Assembly: GCA_022605405.1 (NCBI GenBank)
Contig: JABYQQ010000003.1
Location: 248,001 to 312,000 of the forward strand
Origin: Earliella scabrosa
Lineage: Eukaryota > Basidiomycota > Agaricomycetes > Polyporales > Polyporaceae
Direction of reading: 5' to 3'
Length of the DNA: 64,000 nucleotides
The position numbers were made by a program, and so were the translations under genes. Under the pieces are notes generated by a model that was not told the origin of the DNA, did no database searches, and saw nothing but the letters and a program-made list of their open reading frames with translations. This document shows, one piece after another, positions 1 through 10,984 of the stretch. Each line of letters begins with the position of its first letter. The stretch's first letter is position 1.

Positions 1-374
1 TGCAATTCTAGAAGGTGAGTGTATGTGCATGCGTTTCAGAACGTTCCTCACACAGATATCCGTATCACAGGCGAATACGGATTCTCTTCGCCGGATCTGA
101 TGATCGTGCATCGCAAACCCCCTGCTAGGCAATTGCGCCCACCGGTGGAACTAGATGGCTTCCCGCCATGGCAGATGAGGCTTACGGAGATATAGTAAGT
201 CCGGATACCCTAAATACCTCATCATCGGATTCTCAACAGACGAGCAGCTGGGACCCTTACCCTAGAATGAGGTGGAGTCGGACGCCTCAAGCTGAGGTAG
301 CTTCCATCGACGAAAACGAGTTCCGAAGCGCACTAGACGAGTTCGCTAGTGCTGAGATGCGTCTTGGAAAGTGA
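1..374 (+). CDS. 3' end of an unrecognised gene (partial)
   Basis: The window opens inside a gene. Exons at 1-14, 71-194 and 248-374 join in phase (introns 15-70 and 195-247, both GT-AG) and give a C-terminal tail of about 87 residues ending at the TGA at 372-374. The tail contains a proline/arginine-rich stretch (PPARQLRPPVELDGFPPW) and an acidic end (DENEFRSALDEFASAEMRLGK). I do not recognise a family. The unspliced frame from an ATG at 168 would give a 68-residue ORF, but the spliced version uses the same last exon and explains the intron signals better. Function unknown. Confidence 0.55.
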
Positions 375-761
375 TGGCCTGTGTTGTGGTTGTAATGTGT
401 GTTGGATGGACAGTCAGGAACTTGTGACATAGATTATTCTCGCGTTCTGGGGACCATTGGCTGGCAGTCCATGTCTTACCCGTGCAAATGTGTAGCGCCC
501 TTTCCGAGGACAATCGGTCTCGCACGTTTGCTGTGCTAGACATGGCTTCCTACATAGCCTCGCGCTCAAGCTGATATTCTTGGCCTGTGTGCAGACAGGG
601 TATCTTTGGAGCCCCGCGACTGGCGGGCAGACTACCGGATCAAGTCTGCGAGCGGCGCATCCGAAAACTTGGGAGTCTGCGCGTAGCTGGCAAGAGCCGC
701 TATAAAGAGGTCCGTGGACGCGACCGTGTCCCGACCTGGTCCTGACCAACTCTCAGATCTC
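375..761. other. intergenic region with promoter of the DUF2235 gene
   Basis: No coding sequence seen. It holds the 3' flank of the preceding gene and, at 701-707, a TATA-like TATAAAG 55 bp upstream of the ATG at 762. Confidence 0.6.
701..707 (+). promoter_or_regulatory. TATA-like box for the DUF2235 gene
   Basis: TATAAAG lies 55 bp before the ATG at 762, a normal spacing for a fungal TATA promoter. Assigned by position only. Confidence 0.4.
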
Positions 762-3077
762 ATGGCTCTCACCAAATCTGACGACGTGACCAACAACAGT
801 GTCACTCCGCTGCCTGCCAGTTCGCAGGGAGGCTCGCACAAGCGAATCATTGTCTGCTGTGATGGGTACGTCCTTCCGTATGTGATCGCGCCCTATATGC
901 TTACCGTCTGCGACTGCCAGCACCTGGCAAGACGGATTGGACGCGAGGCAGAGGTGGAAGTATACGAACATAACTGTGCGTCGAACCATCGCCTCACGAA
1001 GCTTTTACACCTCGCTGAACACGTGTCTCGTGCAGCGCCTTGCACGATCTATCAACCATGTCGACGACCGTTTGTCAGTGCTGCTGCCCAGTTGAACGTG
1101 CGCGCATCTGCTCACGTCTGACCTTCGAATGATAGCGATCCGCCCGTCCATCAAGTGGTGTTCTATCAGAACGGCATTGGCACTGAGAACCTGTACGACA
1201 AGATTGTGAGCGGTACGTGCTTCAGACCGTGACTTTGTATTCCAGAGCGAGAGCTGAATACATCTCAAATTCGTCTCCAAAGGCCTTACGGGTGCTACGT
1301 TGGGTGGGCGAACAAATGATAACACGTGTTCAGTCGCTGACCACGCGCTTACTGTAGCCGGAAAGGTGGAAGAGGCTTATGGGTTCATCGCGCAGTGAGT
1401 GTTGGTAGAGCCCTACCACTTTGTCCGACATACTGACGGAGAATTGGACAGCAACTACCGGCCAGGCGATGAGGTATACTCCCCACTACTTCAGTCAACG
1501 TAGTTCACACTGACTGACGTTCCCTAGATCTTCCTGTTTGGCTTCTCTAGGGTGAGTTCGAAGCATGTACTCGATATTCGTGAGGCACTCACGCGGGATT
1601 TGCTCCCGTGACAGGGCGCATACACGGCCCGGATGGTCGCGATGTTCATTGTGAGCAGCAATGGGGATCCATGCATGTTCACCTTGCGCTGACACTCCAT
1701 TGGCAATCAGGGCGCGATCGGCGTGCTCGACAGAACAGATATGGACAATTTTGCTTCGATCTTCCTGCAATACCAGAAGCGGGGGAAGGCAGAAACCGAA
1801 GAAGGCATGCTACGTTCATCCACTGAGTCTGATTCAAACTAACCGAACGTCCATGGTGGCACGTATCGCACTCAGAGAAACGACTGCTTGACGAGAAGTT
1901 GGAACCATGGACCGGTCCCAGTGGACCCGGGAAGAAGCGCGTCGATGTCACTCCTGGGCACTTCTCAGTCAAGTGAGAGCTCGCACTCTCGATGCGCGTA
2001 CCTATGGCTAAGGTCATGATAGGATCATTGGCGTGTTCGACACCGTAGGATCGGTCGGCATGCCGGAAGAGCTGTGTCTGAGCAGCGAGAAGCTGAAGAA
2101 CATCTTTGGGTTCCCCGACAAGCACCTCGGCCACCACGTAGAGCGCGCCTACCAGGCTCTCGCCCTGAACGAGACTCGTAAGGACTTCGTGAGTTCCTGT
2201 GCTCATGATAGTGTTCTGCGTCTCCCTGAATATAGCGGCTCCCAGGATTGTGCGAAGTTCGAGCAAACCCCTGCTGGTCGAGAGAGGGGACAAATCTTGA
2301 AACAGGTGAGTCCGTCACTATCATCAAACAGGTCCAAGACGGTACTGATCCGTCCACTCTGTAGTGCTGGTTCACAGGTGGGTCGTCTGCAGGCTGGCAG
2401 CTCCTCAGTGCGATACTGATATCGGCGCGATGCCAGGTTCACATTGTGATGTGAGTGTACCGAATCAGACGTGCCACTCAAATTGCTGACGGCCGGTAGA
2501 TCGGAGGTGGTTTCCAGGAACATGATCTCTCCGATTTGTCCTTGAACTGGATGATCGTAAGCACATAGAGTCCGCCGTGTATCTCAGGATGCTTCGCCTG
2601 ACTGCTTGCCTGGTAGGCGAACATCGAGGACGCTATATGCTTCGACTACGACTACGTAACGTCCCTGCCTCGACCTCAAGCCCCTTGGGGAACGCTCCCT
2701 CCACACGAGTCAGTCTTGTCACGCTACCCCTCCCACCTATTGCTGATACGTATTACCGCACTAGTCCTATCGCCGGGATCTATCAGCTCGCAAAGGTCGT
2801 CCAGCGAGAACTTCCTACCGATGTGGACGAAGTCACCCATGAGGTCTATCACTCATCCATCTTGGAGCAATCGGAGTTGGCCCCGGCCATTCGCGAGATC
2901 ATTGAGAACAAGCCAGAGCTCGTGGCCGAACTACTCCCTTGGGAAGTAAAGGTGAAGACCTCATGGGACGAAAAGTTGACAGCGGCGTTGGCGTCAGAGG
3001 CAGACAGACTCACCGAAGAGAATGCGGACAAGCCGAATTTGCTCGAGACGATCTTTGACCTGATCCAGACGTTCTAG
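762..3077 (+). CDS. DUF2235 alpha/beta-hydrolase (Tle1-like phospholipase fold)
   Basis: Eighteen exons join in phase into a 442-residue protein: 762-865, 921-975, 1036-1073, 1136-1212, 1283-1303, 1358-1394, 1452-1473, 1528-1551, 1615-1650, 1711-1813, 1876-1972, 2023-2188, 2246-2305, 2365-2377, 2437-2450, 2500-2556, 2617-2708, 2765-3077. It shows the family signature: RIIVCCDGTWQDG near residue 30, HQVVFYQNGIGTE, the nucleophile elbow GFSRGAYTAR (Ser about 125, split by an intron), VFDTVGSVG, ERAYQALALNETRKDF, and SHCDIGGG followed by HDLSDLSLNWM. DUF2235 proteins are serine hydrolases; bacterial relatives (Tle1) are phospholipase effectors, but the substrate of the many fungal copies is unknown. 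Exons average only 74 nt. ATG 762 was chosen because the frame upstream offers only a GTG. Junctions around exons 5 and 14-15 are the least certain. Confidence 0.88.
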
Positions 3078-3213
3078 GGGTAATCCGGTCGAGGGATTGT
3101 GGACTGTACTACCATGACATCAAAGCCAATGAATCTGCCTGTTACTATGGGTATCAGACATAGCCTACTATAAGCCTACTATACAACATCAGCTCGAATA
3201 ATACAAGGGACGT

Positions 3214-4773
3214 TCATCGACGCATGAAATTCTGTATGAAAGGCAATGTCGGTCGAATGCCATCCAAGAACGGCACCGGAGCCTCAGCATACGCCCCGCA
3301 CTCCAAGGGCCTCTTCGTAATCACCCTCCTCCGAACGGCACCGCGGATCGTCCCTTCCCACTGCTGAAAGAACTCTCCTTCCCGGTAACCTATAAGGTGA
3401 ACGAGCCCGTCGGGTGTATGTTGCCAACGCCCGTCGTTCGAGTTCGGAGGAGGGACGGTCCCTGGTGGTTGGAGCTGCCAGGTCTTCAGCGCATATGCGC
3501 CGCCACAGACCTCCCAGCGACCGCCACCATGGCGGCTGAAACGTTTGAAGAGCCAGATGAAGGGGTAGATGAGCAGGAGCCAGAGGAAGAACTTGATCCA
3601 TTTGTTCGAGAGCATGCGCGAAAGCCGGTTGTCCGGGCGAATGCGGATCTTGTGGTTCGACATCTCGAAGTTGACGGAGATGTCGTGTCTGTACACGGAG
3701 CGGATGGCGGAGGTGATGACCTCGCGAAGGTTTGACGTGTTCCAGCCATAGACGACCTGACAGGCGAAACCCGTGAGCCATGTGAGACTCTCAGTAACTT
3801 GGGGATATACCTTGGTATATGTGAACTCCTTCAGCAGTTTGTCGCTGGCGCAGTACTCGTCAGCCCATTCCCGCAGTGTCCTTGAAGACTCCAGCACGAC
3901 AGGGCGCTCAGGCACCGCTGCGTTCGGGTTGTTGAGCCAAGATGCCGGGTCGACGACAACCCAGGGAGGCAGCCCACACGCCTTGCGAATGTCCTTCCTC
4001 TCCTGAGCGGCCTTAATCTCCTTTCTGGTAGCCTTGCGTCGCCCAAGGGGCATAACTCGTTCAGGATCTTCGGTAGCGAGGTCGTTGGAGTCGACTTGCA
4101 TAACCATCTGGCCACGATATGCCGGCTCTGCGTCGGGTACGCTCCAATGTACGGGCCCATAGACAATGTAGGGGGTGAGGTCGATGTAGTAATCGAAGTC
4201 TAACGGAACGAGATGGACCGTCCTCAGCGGCGCGCGGAGACCACCACGAATGTTCACGTACCGGTAACCGTCTCCGTATAGTGCTCCGTGTGGTTGGTTG
4301 TGTGCCCATTTGAGTCTGTGCGCGATACAACTCGTGTCCGGTGCTCAGAATGTGTCCCGCGGGCGTGCAACTGGTACTCCGGTCGGGCTGTCGATTGCGA
4401 CAACAGGAAACGATACAGCGCCTCGCCTGTACAATCTGAGTGAGCGCCCTCCTCTCCCCTCCCCTATGTGCTGCATCGTATTGCAGTCGTCAATAAAACA
4501 CGAGCACTCACCATCCTCATTCAGATGCGGGTCATGCGACACAATCTCCTTGCCGGATATGAAGAACTCGGCTTCGTATGGCGCAAACTCGGGCGGGGGC
4601 TCCTCTCCTCCTGAAGGTATGTATACGTTCTCGAAAGCGCGTTCGGTATACTTTGGTGCCTCGACGTCCGGCGGCGGTGGAAGATCATCGAACTGTGAAT
4701 AGGAAGGGCCAGCAGTCGAGGTGGCCTGTCCAGCAGTCTCAGCATAGACCGGAGGCAACTTCTTGTCAGTCAT
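3214..4773 (-). CDS. one-pass membrane protein of unknown family
   Basis: Three exons on the minus strand (4512-4773, 4262-4426, 3214-4199) give 470 residues. The N-terminus is proline/acid rich, followed by SHDPHLNEDGEALYRFLLSQ, a GTHSEHRTR segment, DFDYYIDLTPYI, and near residue 350 a conserved-looking block (NHKIRIRPDNRLSRML) directly before one hydrophobic membrane segment (FFLWLLLIYPFIWLFKRF). No signal peptide or catalytic motif is visible. I do not recognise a named domain; I believe similar proteins are common in Agaricomycetes, often in multiple copies, but cannot check. A decayed relative sits at 54848-55519. The tail after the membrane segment is about 110 residues. Role unknown; an endomembrane or plasma-membrane location is inferred from the single hydrophobic segment only. 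Confidence 0.8.
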
Positions 4774-5762
4774 GGCAGTAGTGGTGGTGGTGGATGCAGA
4801 TCAGTCAAGTGGGGCTCTCTGGCAGGGATACGGTGCGGAATGTATAGAAGCAGACCAGACCACGTCCCGAGGCATCATGGCGGTGCAGAGACACGTTCCA
4901 GCGCGGACCCGGTGGCTGTGTCCCTTCCTCCGACCGACTCGCCCGGGGCCGAGCTCTAGAGTCTCAGGCTCTTCCAAACCACTGACAGCGCTTTGAGGAT
5001 CATGACATTGTCCCTCTCCTCCTGATCATTATATTTATGCACGGTGAGCGACGGCTTCTACTGATCTATAGTGACCTACTTGTGCGTGAAGTGTTTTAGC
5101 AAATCCCAACCCAAACCTTTCCCTAGCAACCGATGTTGGTCTCTCGCCACCTAATCGCCACATAGGGAATCCTACATGAGAGGGAACGAATACATAGGAT
5201 TGTGCTGTTCAGAGTAAGTGCATGAACATTGTATCTTACTGAACCGAAGGACTTCACTGACTTCAACCTTTAGTTATGGGCAGACTTAAACACTTGGGCA
5301 AGGATAGTAAGCGTCTACCGTGCTGCGCTCGAGGGTCGTTCCGAGCTACAACGTATCATCAGTTATTCACCGCCTGACCGAACATGAGTTGGGGATAGCG
5401 CGCCGACTGCGAACTATGACCTCAATCCCAGGGACGATCAGTTCAAGTTGGCGTGCTAGGTATATGTTGACCTGTGCATGATATCATTGCTTACCAACGT
5501 TGGACAAGGTTACTTGACTATGAGGGCTCCAAGGGACGCATCGAGGAGTGAGTCTCTGTATGTTGCTACTGTGACGACCACCCGTTACACAGCTTCGTCC
5601 CTGGAATCACGATCGTCCCATCTGTCGAGTCTCCGGGTCCCTCGGAGCGATGAGATCATAGCTGTGCCTGGCTCAGAACTCAGATGACCCAGCAAGATAT
5701 ATGTACCAGATGTCTTCGGCGCAAGCTGAAGCACACAACATCGTATACTCAACAAGTCAAAC
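4774..5762. other. gene-free stretch
   Basis: About 1 kb between the divergent membrane-protein gene and the first CsbD-like gene. Only short overlapping ORFs with no recognisable protein. It must hold both promoters; no clear TATA box or repeat seen. Confidence 0.5.
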
Positions 5763-6512
5763 ATGTCTTGCACCGAAGACGTCGCACGAACCCCATTTCA
5801 GGCCCAGTCGAACCCCATGAACGACTCCTGCATACCTCGCTCTCCACGGCCGGGCGTCCAACGTAAGTACACGCCTTCTGAACGAATGGACACATGATAT
5901 CTGACGATCGAGATGCAGGACCGTTAGCAGCCGGACATCGATTCGAAGCTCAAACTGAACCTTCGCGCGATATGTACACCCAATCCACATCGTCACAAGA
6001 ACGGAGCCCCGACGCAAGGGTGGCGTTCTCTCTCCCACAGATCGTTGATAGCGCTGAGGGGGCTAGAGGAAGAGAACGAGGAAGAGGTGTGTTGTTCTTG
6101 ACGACATCCCCCGTACAGACCTGGTGCACAGGCTGACGCGATAACAGATGGCCATTCGCGCAACCACCGGCACGCGAGCGACATGATAGAATTCGGCGAC
6201 AATGCCCCCAGGTATCCGCGTCGTAACCGCAGTCCGGCGGTCCGTCGACAACCACTACCAATTGAGACTGCACCAGCAGCGAAGATCGTCGGTGAGTAGA
6301 TGGTCATGGTCAGATGTTGGTGTCGTCGGTGATATTGTGCTGACGTCTGTGGATCATGTAGGAGCTGTCAAGAAGGCTGCGGGAAAGCTGACTCGCAATC
6401 AAGGTCTGGCTCCCCGTGGCGAGGCCGGGAAGGTACGCAACAAAGCAGTCACTGTTACCAACCGCTCGGCTGGCTCGCTTACATTGAACCTTGTTCGCAG
6501 GCTGGAGCTTAG
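5763..6512 (+). CDS. CsbD-like small protein, copy 1
   Basis: Exons 5763-5862, 5919-6086, 6148-6291, 6362-6432 and 6501-6512 join in phase into 164 residues. The last 26 residues (GAVKKAAGKLTRNQ, then GEAGKAGA) resemble the CsbD fold, a small helical stress-response domain known from bacteria and found in fungal proteins, and line up with the C-terminal segment of the next gene (GSLEKATGKVTRDP). The rest is low-complexity, rich in Arg, Ser and Pro, with no domain I know. The final intron falls directly after the CsbD-like segment in both genes, which supports common origin. The N-terminal exons rest only on splice signals and phase, so the start could be wrong. Biochemical role unknown. Confidence 0.55.
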
Positions 6513-7032
6513 TCCGAGTGCAGCGCGTCATCATAGAGCTCAGCTAGAGGTGACGGACATGTCGTAGAGTTCTCAATATCTCGGACAGTTGTGAAGTACC
6601 GCGCCGAACCTATGGATGCGCTGTGCGCATCGGCATGGGGCATAGCCCCACATCACCTACCTCTTCTCCACTTCTTACGCAACAGCATGTCGTCTTCACT
6701 CTCATGGACCACCCAATTCACCAACTGACGCACGCGTTGTTCTCCGAGACTAGGGCGTTAGACCTTCACCCTTTGTCCATCGCTAACGTGAATCCTACTC
6801 TACCTCACGCTGCCGTCGACGGCATAGGCATGAGACGCCAACGAACTTCGGAAGGCTGACCACCTCTGGACCACCTAGCCACGGGCGCTATGGGGTCAAC
6901 ACCACCTCGCACCCACTCCTCAGCGTCCGGCAAACCATGCATATATATCAAGCCAACCCAGTCGAACGATTCCAACAACCTTTCGAAACAGCCCAGACTA
7001 CCCTTCCACTATAACCTCCCCTGACGTCAACC
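6513..7032. other. intergenic region between the two CsbD-like genes
   Basis: No gene seen. It carries the promoter of copy 2, with an ATATATAT tract at 6941-6948, 85-92 bp before the ATG. Confidence 0.5.
6941..6948 (+). promoter_or_regulatory. TATA-like tract for CsbD-like copy 2
   Basis: ATATATAT about 85 bp upstream of the ATG at 7033, within a CT-rich, C-rich region typical of well-expressed fungal genes. Confidence 0.4.
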
Positions 7033-7804
7033 ATGAACCGCAGCGGCCAAGGCATGCATAACACCGCGACCGACCCCAGCGACCCAATGTACCCCCCTCA
7101 AACCGACCCGCAAGGTGCGCCCCCCCTCACACCCCCAGGCTACGCATCTACACAGTGCACACCTGCTCACACCTTCCACTACTAGGCGCGTACATCGGCG
7201 CCCAAAGGGCCGCCGCCCAGCAGCAAAAGCGCAACCAGCAGTTCGACACCTTCGAGTCCGCCCAGCCCCAAGGCCCGCTCGCGCACTCCGGTGGCCCCCT
7301 CCACGGCGGGATCGGCCAGCCCGACCTCGAGCGGTTCGACCCCGCCGAGACGCGGGCCCGTCCCGAGGCCGTGTACGCCTCGGGGCACGGCCTGCAGCAC
7401 GGCGCGGGGGCGGAGAGGGACGCGGCCGTTGGTAGAGGCGGTATCAGGAACGATGCGGCTCTCGCGGCCCCTGGGCAGGCCGATGCCTATGGCCAACAAT
7501 CGACCCACCCCGGCAGCAGCGCTGGACAGAGGATGATGGGTCAGTAACTCCATGTGGCCACTGGTCTTCGGCCTGTTGGCAAAGGTTAACGCAGAACCGA
7601 TTCCGTCACGCAGGGAGCCTCGAGAAGGCGACCGGGAAGGTCACCCGCGACCCCGCTCTGGTTGAGCGCGGCAAAGCCCGCAAGGCGAGTCTACTATCCA
7701 TGATCCCTGATGATGTTGCCCCTTCGCACTAACTTACGCCTTTCGTCTGTTGACAGGGCGGCGACAGCCAGCTTGACTCGTCGACCGGGGCGACGATGAT
7801 GTAG
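7033..7804 (+). CDS. CsbD-like small protein, copy 2 (with a GC-AG intron)
   Basis: Exons 7033-7114, 7186-7539, 7614-7684 and 7757-7804 give 184 residues: a hydrophilic Gln/Gly/Pro-rich N-terminal two thirds (IGAQRAAAQQQKRNQQ, many charged residues, no Trp or Cys clusters) and a CsbD-like C-terminal segment (MMGSLEKATGKVTRDP then VERGKARK). Such proteins are predicted soluble, flexible and heat-stable; CsbD proteins are general-stress proteins in bacteria, but function in fungi is not established. The last intron (7685-7756) starts with GC instead of GT (AAG then gcgagt); this is the only way to keep the frame through to GGDSQLDSSTGATMM and the TAG. The matching intron in copy 1 has an ordinary GT donor. 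Confidence 0.75.
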
Positions 7805-8113
7805 GAGCTAGGCGACAGACTAGAATGAGTACCATGGAGGGCGGAGTAGAGATGCAGTTTCGATGAACCTTGCATGTAATTGTACCTGGATACATTCAAC
7901 AATACCAATGCTGCTTGTAGCTTGGAGCTTGCAAGAGGCATACCCCGAGCTCACGTGAAGGTGAAGGTTCGAGGACAGCCTTTCCATGGTACGACAGTCG
8001 TTTGTCGCGCAGGGGCGGACAACCCAACAGATAAAGATGATGATTGTTCTAAAACGACGTAAGCATACATACGTCTACCGAGGAACGTCCTTCAGAAAGG
8101 TCCTTTTGTGGTG

Positions 8114-8179
8114 CGATGATGATGAGGATGATGATGGTGTGTTTGTACTGTGACGATGATATGATATGATATGATGATG
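8114..8179. repeat. GAT/ATGAT simple repeat tract
   Basis: Two blocks, about 8114-8137 and 8153-8179, of repeated GATGAT and ATGAT units separated by unique sequence. A microsatellite in the intergenic region; likely length-variable between strains. Confidence 0.8.
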
Positions 8180-8301
8180 ACCGCGTAGGAGAAATTGGGG
8201 AGAAAGTCCGTCATACCCGTACAACGTACACAAAGACGGGTACGCGGCCAGGTTCCACAGCACTAACAGGAGCAAGGGGTGAGGTGTAGACAGAATCAAG
8301 C

Positions 8302-8317
8302 TGTACGTACGTACGTG
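8302..8317. repeat. short (TACG) microsatellite
   Basis: Four tandem TACG-type units in an otherwise unremarkable intergenic stretch. Confidence 0.6.
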
Positions 8318-8583
8318 ATACACAGTGAGTCCATTCGACGACCGCACGGCCGCGGCCGCCAACCCAGGGAGTCCGTGGTGCGACAACTTGAAAGTGAGTA
8401 GATCCTAACGTACAATGTAAACGATGCGGTCGATTATGTGTGCCAGTGCCATGCAGAGATCGTATGTGCGTAAATGAGCGAGTGAGCGAAGAACGATGCG
8501 GTCAGAAAGCGGCGGAACACGATGGGGATGGATCAAAGGGGGGGTGATATGCATGCAGTATGAATTGAATGTGGGATGATGGG

Positions 8584-10984
8584 TCAAGTCGTAAAGTCGT
8601 TCACGTCGCGCTTCGAGTTCTCTCTTGAGACGTCACCCAGCGTCCTGTTCCGGACCTATTACAACGCGTGAGCGCAGATCCACGCTTACAACATCCGGAA
8701 CACATACCTCAAGTTTGGGCTTCATCTCCGGGATCTCCGACTCATCGTCGGCCGAATACACGCTACTGGTCGTCGTCGTGGTCGAGCCCCGCTCCGCCAC
8801 CCCTCCCCTCGGTCGCTCAACCTCGCCCCCAGCTGGACTAGCCAGATTGAGGGTCGGGCCCATCGCTGGAGTTGGAGGCTCCGTAGGGACTCCGCTGTAG
8901 TACCCAGACAGGAGGGGTTCCGTGCTTCCGATGCTTGCCTTGGCAGCATGTCCGTAGCCCATTGAGCTTGCACTCGTGCTGGTGCTGTGTGTATGCCGTC
9001 TAGTGTTGTATGCACCGGGCGGCGGGCTTCCCGTTCTTGCAGGCATATACCCATCTCTACGCGTCTGCGCCGGGAACACCGCAGCTGGCGGAGGGTGCAC
9101 AGTGCCGTAAGCCGCATAGGGGTCGTAATCAAGTCCAGTGCCGGGCGTCGATGGAGCAGTGTTTCCTTCCGCAGTTGGTGGTCGGGCGCCGGCCGTTGAG
9201 CCGACAAGCATGGCTCCTGACCCGAAGCTTGAATTTTGTAGCGTGCCCACAGCAGAGGGCGCCGAGGTGCGCCGGTGTCCCTTCTCGTCATCGTCATCGC
9301 CATCGAGCGGTTGTCGGTTGTAGCCCGCAGCAGCAAGTGTGGATGCGACTGCTGTGTCATGCTCGAGCCTTTGTGTCCTTCGGCGACGACGTATGTAGAA
9401 GATCATAAAGAGCACGATGGACGCAGCTGCGAGGCCGACGATGAGGAAGACTCCTGCGACAGCGCCTTTGTTACGGAAGAACCTGTCGGAACAGTGGTTA
9501 GATAAGCTTCTCTCCACAACAAGATGCAAGCTGGTGAGATATGACGTACTGAGACGTCTGTGTCGCATTGTCGTTGTTGGTGATGGGCGTAGGGTTTCCG
9601 GCGATGATGGTCACATAACTCGGTAGCCCATTGCTATCCGTGCTCGTCAGAGTCTCGGTGACGACCGGCGGAGCACTGGTGACCGTTTGCCCTTCGCTGT
9701 TCGTGGTTGTAATGAACACGGTGGACTGCAGCGTAGTTCTGCGAGGTGCGTCCATATATCAGTACATGTTGAAATGTCCAGATCGGTCGGAATATGGCAC
9801 TCACGTAACATCGAAATCCGGAGTGGAGACACTGTCCGACGGGCTATCTATGACAGTCACCGTGTTGGTCACCGTATCACTCGGATCAGGTTGGGAGGAA
9901 GAGGGAGACGAACTGGGACCAGGATCTGGGGGATCCGTGGCAGAAGAAGTGGGTTCCGTTGGCGGAGGCGTGGTAGATGAACTGGATGACGGGCTTGAGG
10001 GCGGACTGGTCGGCGGGGTAGACGATGGGGTAGACGATGGACTAGAAGAGTCCGAGGAGCTTTCCGAGTTGCTGGTGGAGGTCGACGTCGGGGGATCGGT
10101 AGTGGGCTCGGAGGTTGGGGTCGAGCTCGGAGGGTCGGATGCAGGCGGAGATGTTGGGGGATCCGTTGTCGAGATCGTGGTTGGAGGGGGGGTCGGGGTG
10201 TCCCCCGAGGGGGAAGTGGATGGGGAGGACATGGAGGAGCTGCACAAGGCGTGTGAGCCTGGATGGACCGAAGAACGGATCGACCGGAGCTTACGGGGAC
10301 TGAGAGGATGCCGAAGAAGAATTCCCAGCGGAAGGTTGGGTGGTCGTGGGTGGAGGAGTATTGTCGGAGGAGGGCGGAGGGCTGGAAGCTTCTCCAGTAG
10401 AAATGGATTGAGAAGGAGCCGGGGAGGACGCTAGACGCGTGGTAGATTGTACGGAAGTTGAGGGCGATGTTTGAGGAATCGAGGCGGATGTGGAGGACAA
10501 TGTGGGGGCATCGGTGACCGGAGATTGTGAGAGAGTCGGGGTGGACATGGACGTTTGACCAGATTGAGCAGGTACGGAGGTTGGAGTTGCCGGAGATGAG
10601 GAGAGGGGAGAGGTAGGAGAAACAGAGTCAGTGGCAGGCTGGGAAAGAGAAACAAGGGACGAAGTGGGAAGAGGGGAAGAACCTGGAGGCGGGGAGGACA
10701 TGACTAGACGATTGAGGCAACGGGGCTCTCAAAGGAATACGACGGGCTGGGAGAACAAGATGGAATGCCCTGCAGCGAAGAGAGAGACGAGGTGAGTCGG
10801 GGGGAGAGGGAGACGCGAGGGAAGACTGACCGTGCACATAGGACTGAGAACGAATGGAGAAATAGGGAGCGATATGAAGGGGCGACGTTGACCGCGGAGA
10901 GTGGAAAGGGAGGGGCGTGGCGTGCAGAGGGGGCTCACCTGTGGCAGAGTCTTGTCTTTTGTGAGGGGACCGGACCAAGGGCAT
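8584..10984 (-). CDS. Mid2-like Ser/Thr-rich cell-surface sensor, copy 1
   Basis: Six minus-strand exons (10939-10984, 10295-10703, 9805-10239, 9550-9738, 8708-9482, 8584-8655) join in phase into 641 residues. Layout: short N-terminus containing HKRQDSAT; about 300 residues of almost pure Ser/Thr/Pro, mucin-like and expected to be O-mannosylated; a TTTLQSTVFITTT segment; FFRNKGAVAGVF leading into one membrane helix; a basic RRRRR stop-transfer; then about 250 residues of disordered cytoplasmic tail rich in Pro, Gly and Ser. This is the architecture of fungal Mid2/Wsc-type wall-stress sensors, and the NKGAVAGVF membrane start is shared with the second copy at 18.6-21.5 kb. No cleavable signal peptide is obvious; either the first exon is mis-set or insertion uses the internal helix. 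Function as a wall-stress sensor is inference from architecture. Confidence 0.75.

Larger units (their letters stand above)
7805..8583. other. gene-free stretch with simple repeats
   Basis: The 3' flanks of two convergent genes. No coding signal beyond short chance ORFs. Contains GAT-type and ACGT-type simple repeats listed separately. Confidence 0.6.

Noticed and set aside
9631..10434. 267-residue plus-strand ORF rich in Gly, Val and Glu
   Set aside because: It is the antisense shadow of the Ser/Thr/Pro repeat region of Mid2-like copy 1; repeated codons keep the opposite strand open. Exon phases on the minus strand are consistent and this ORF has no family features.
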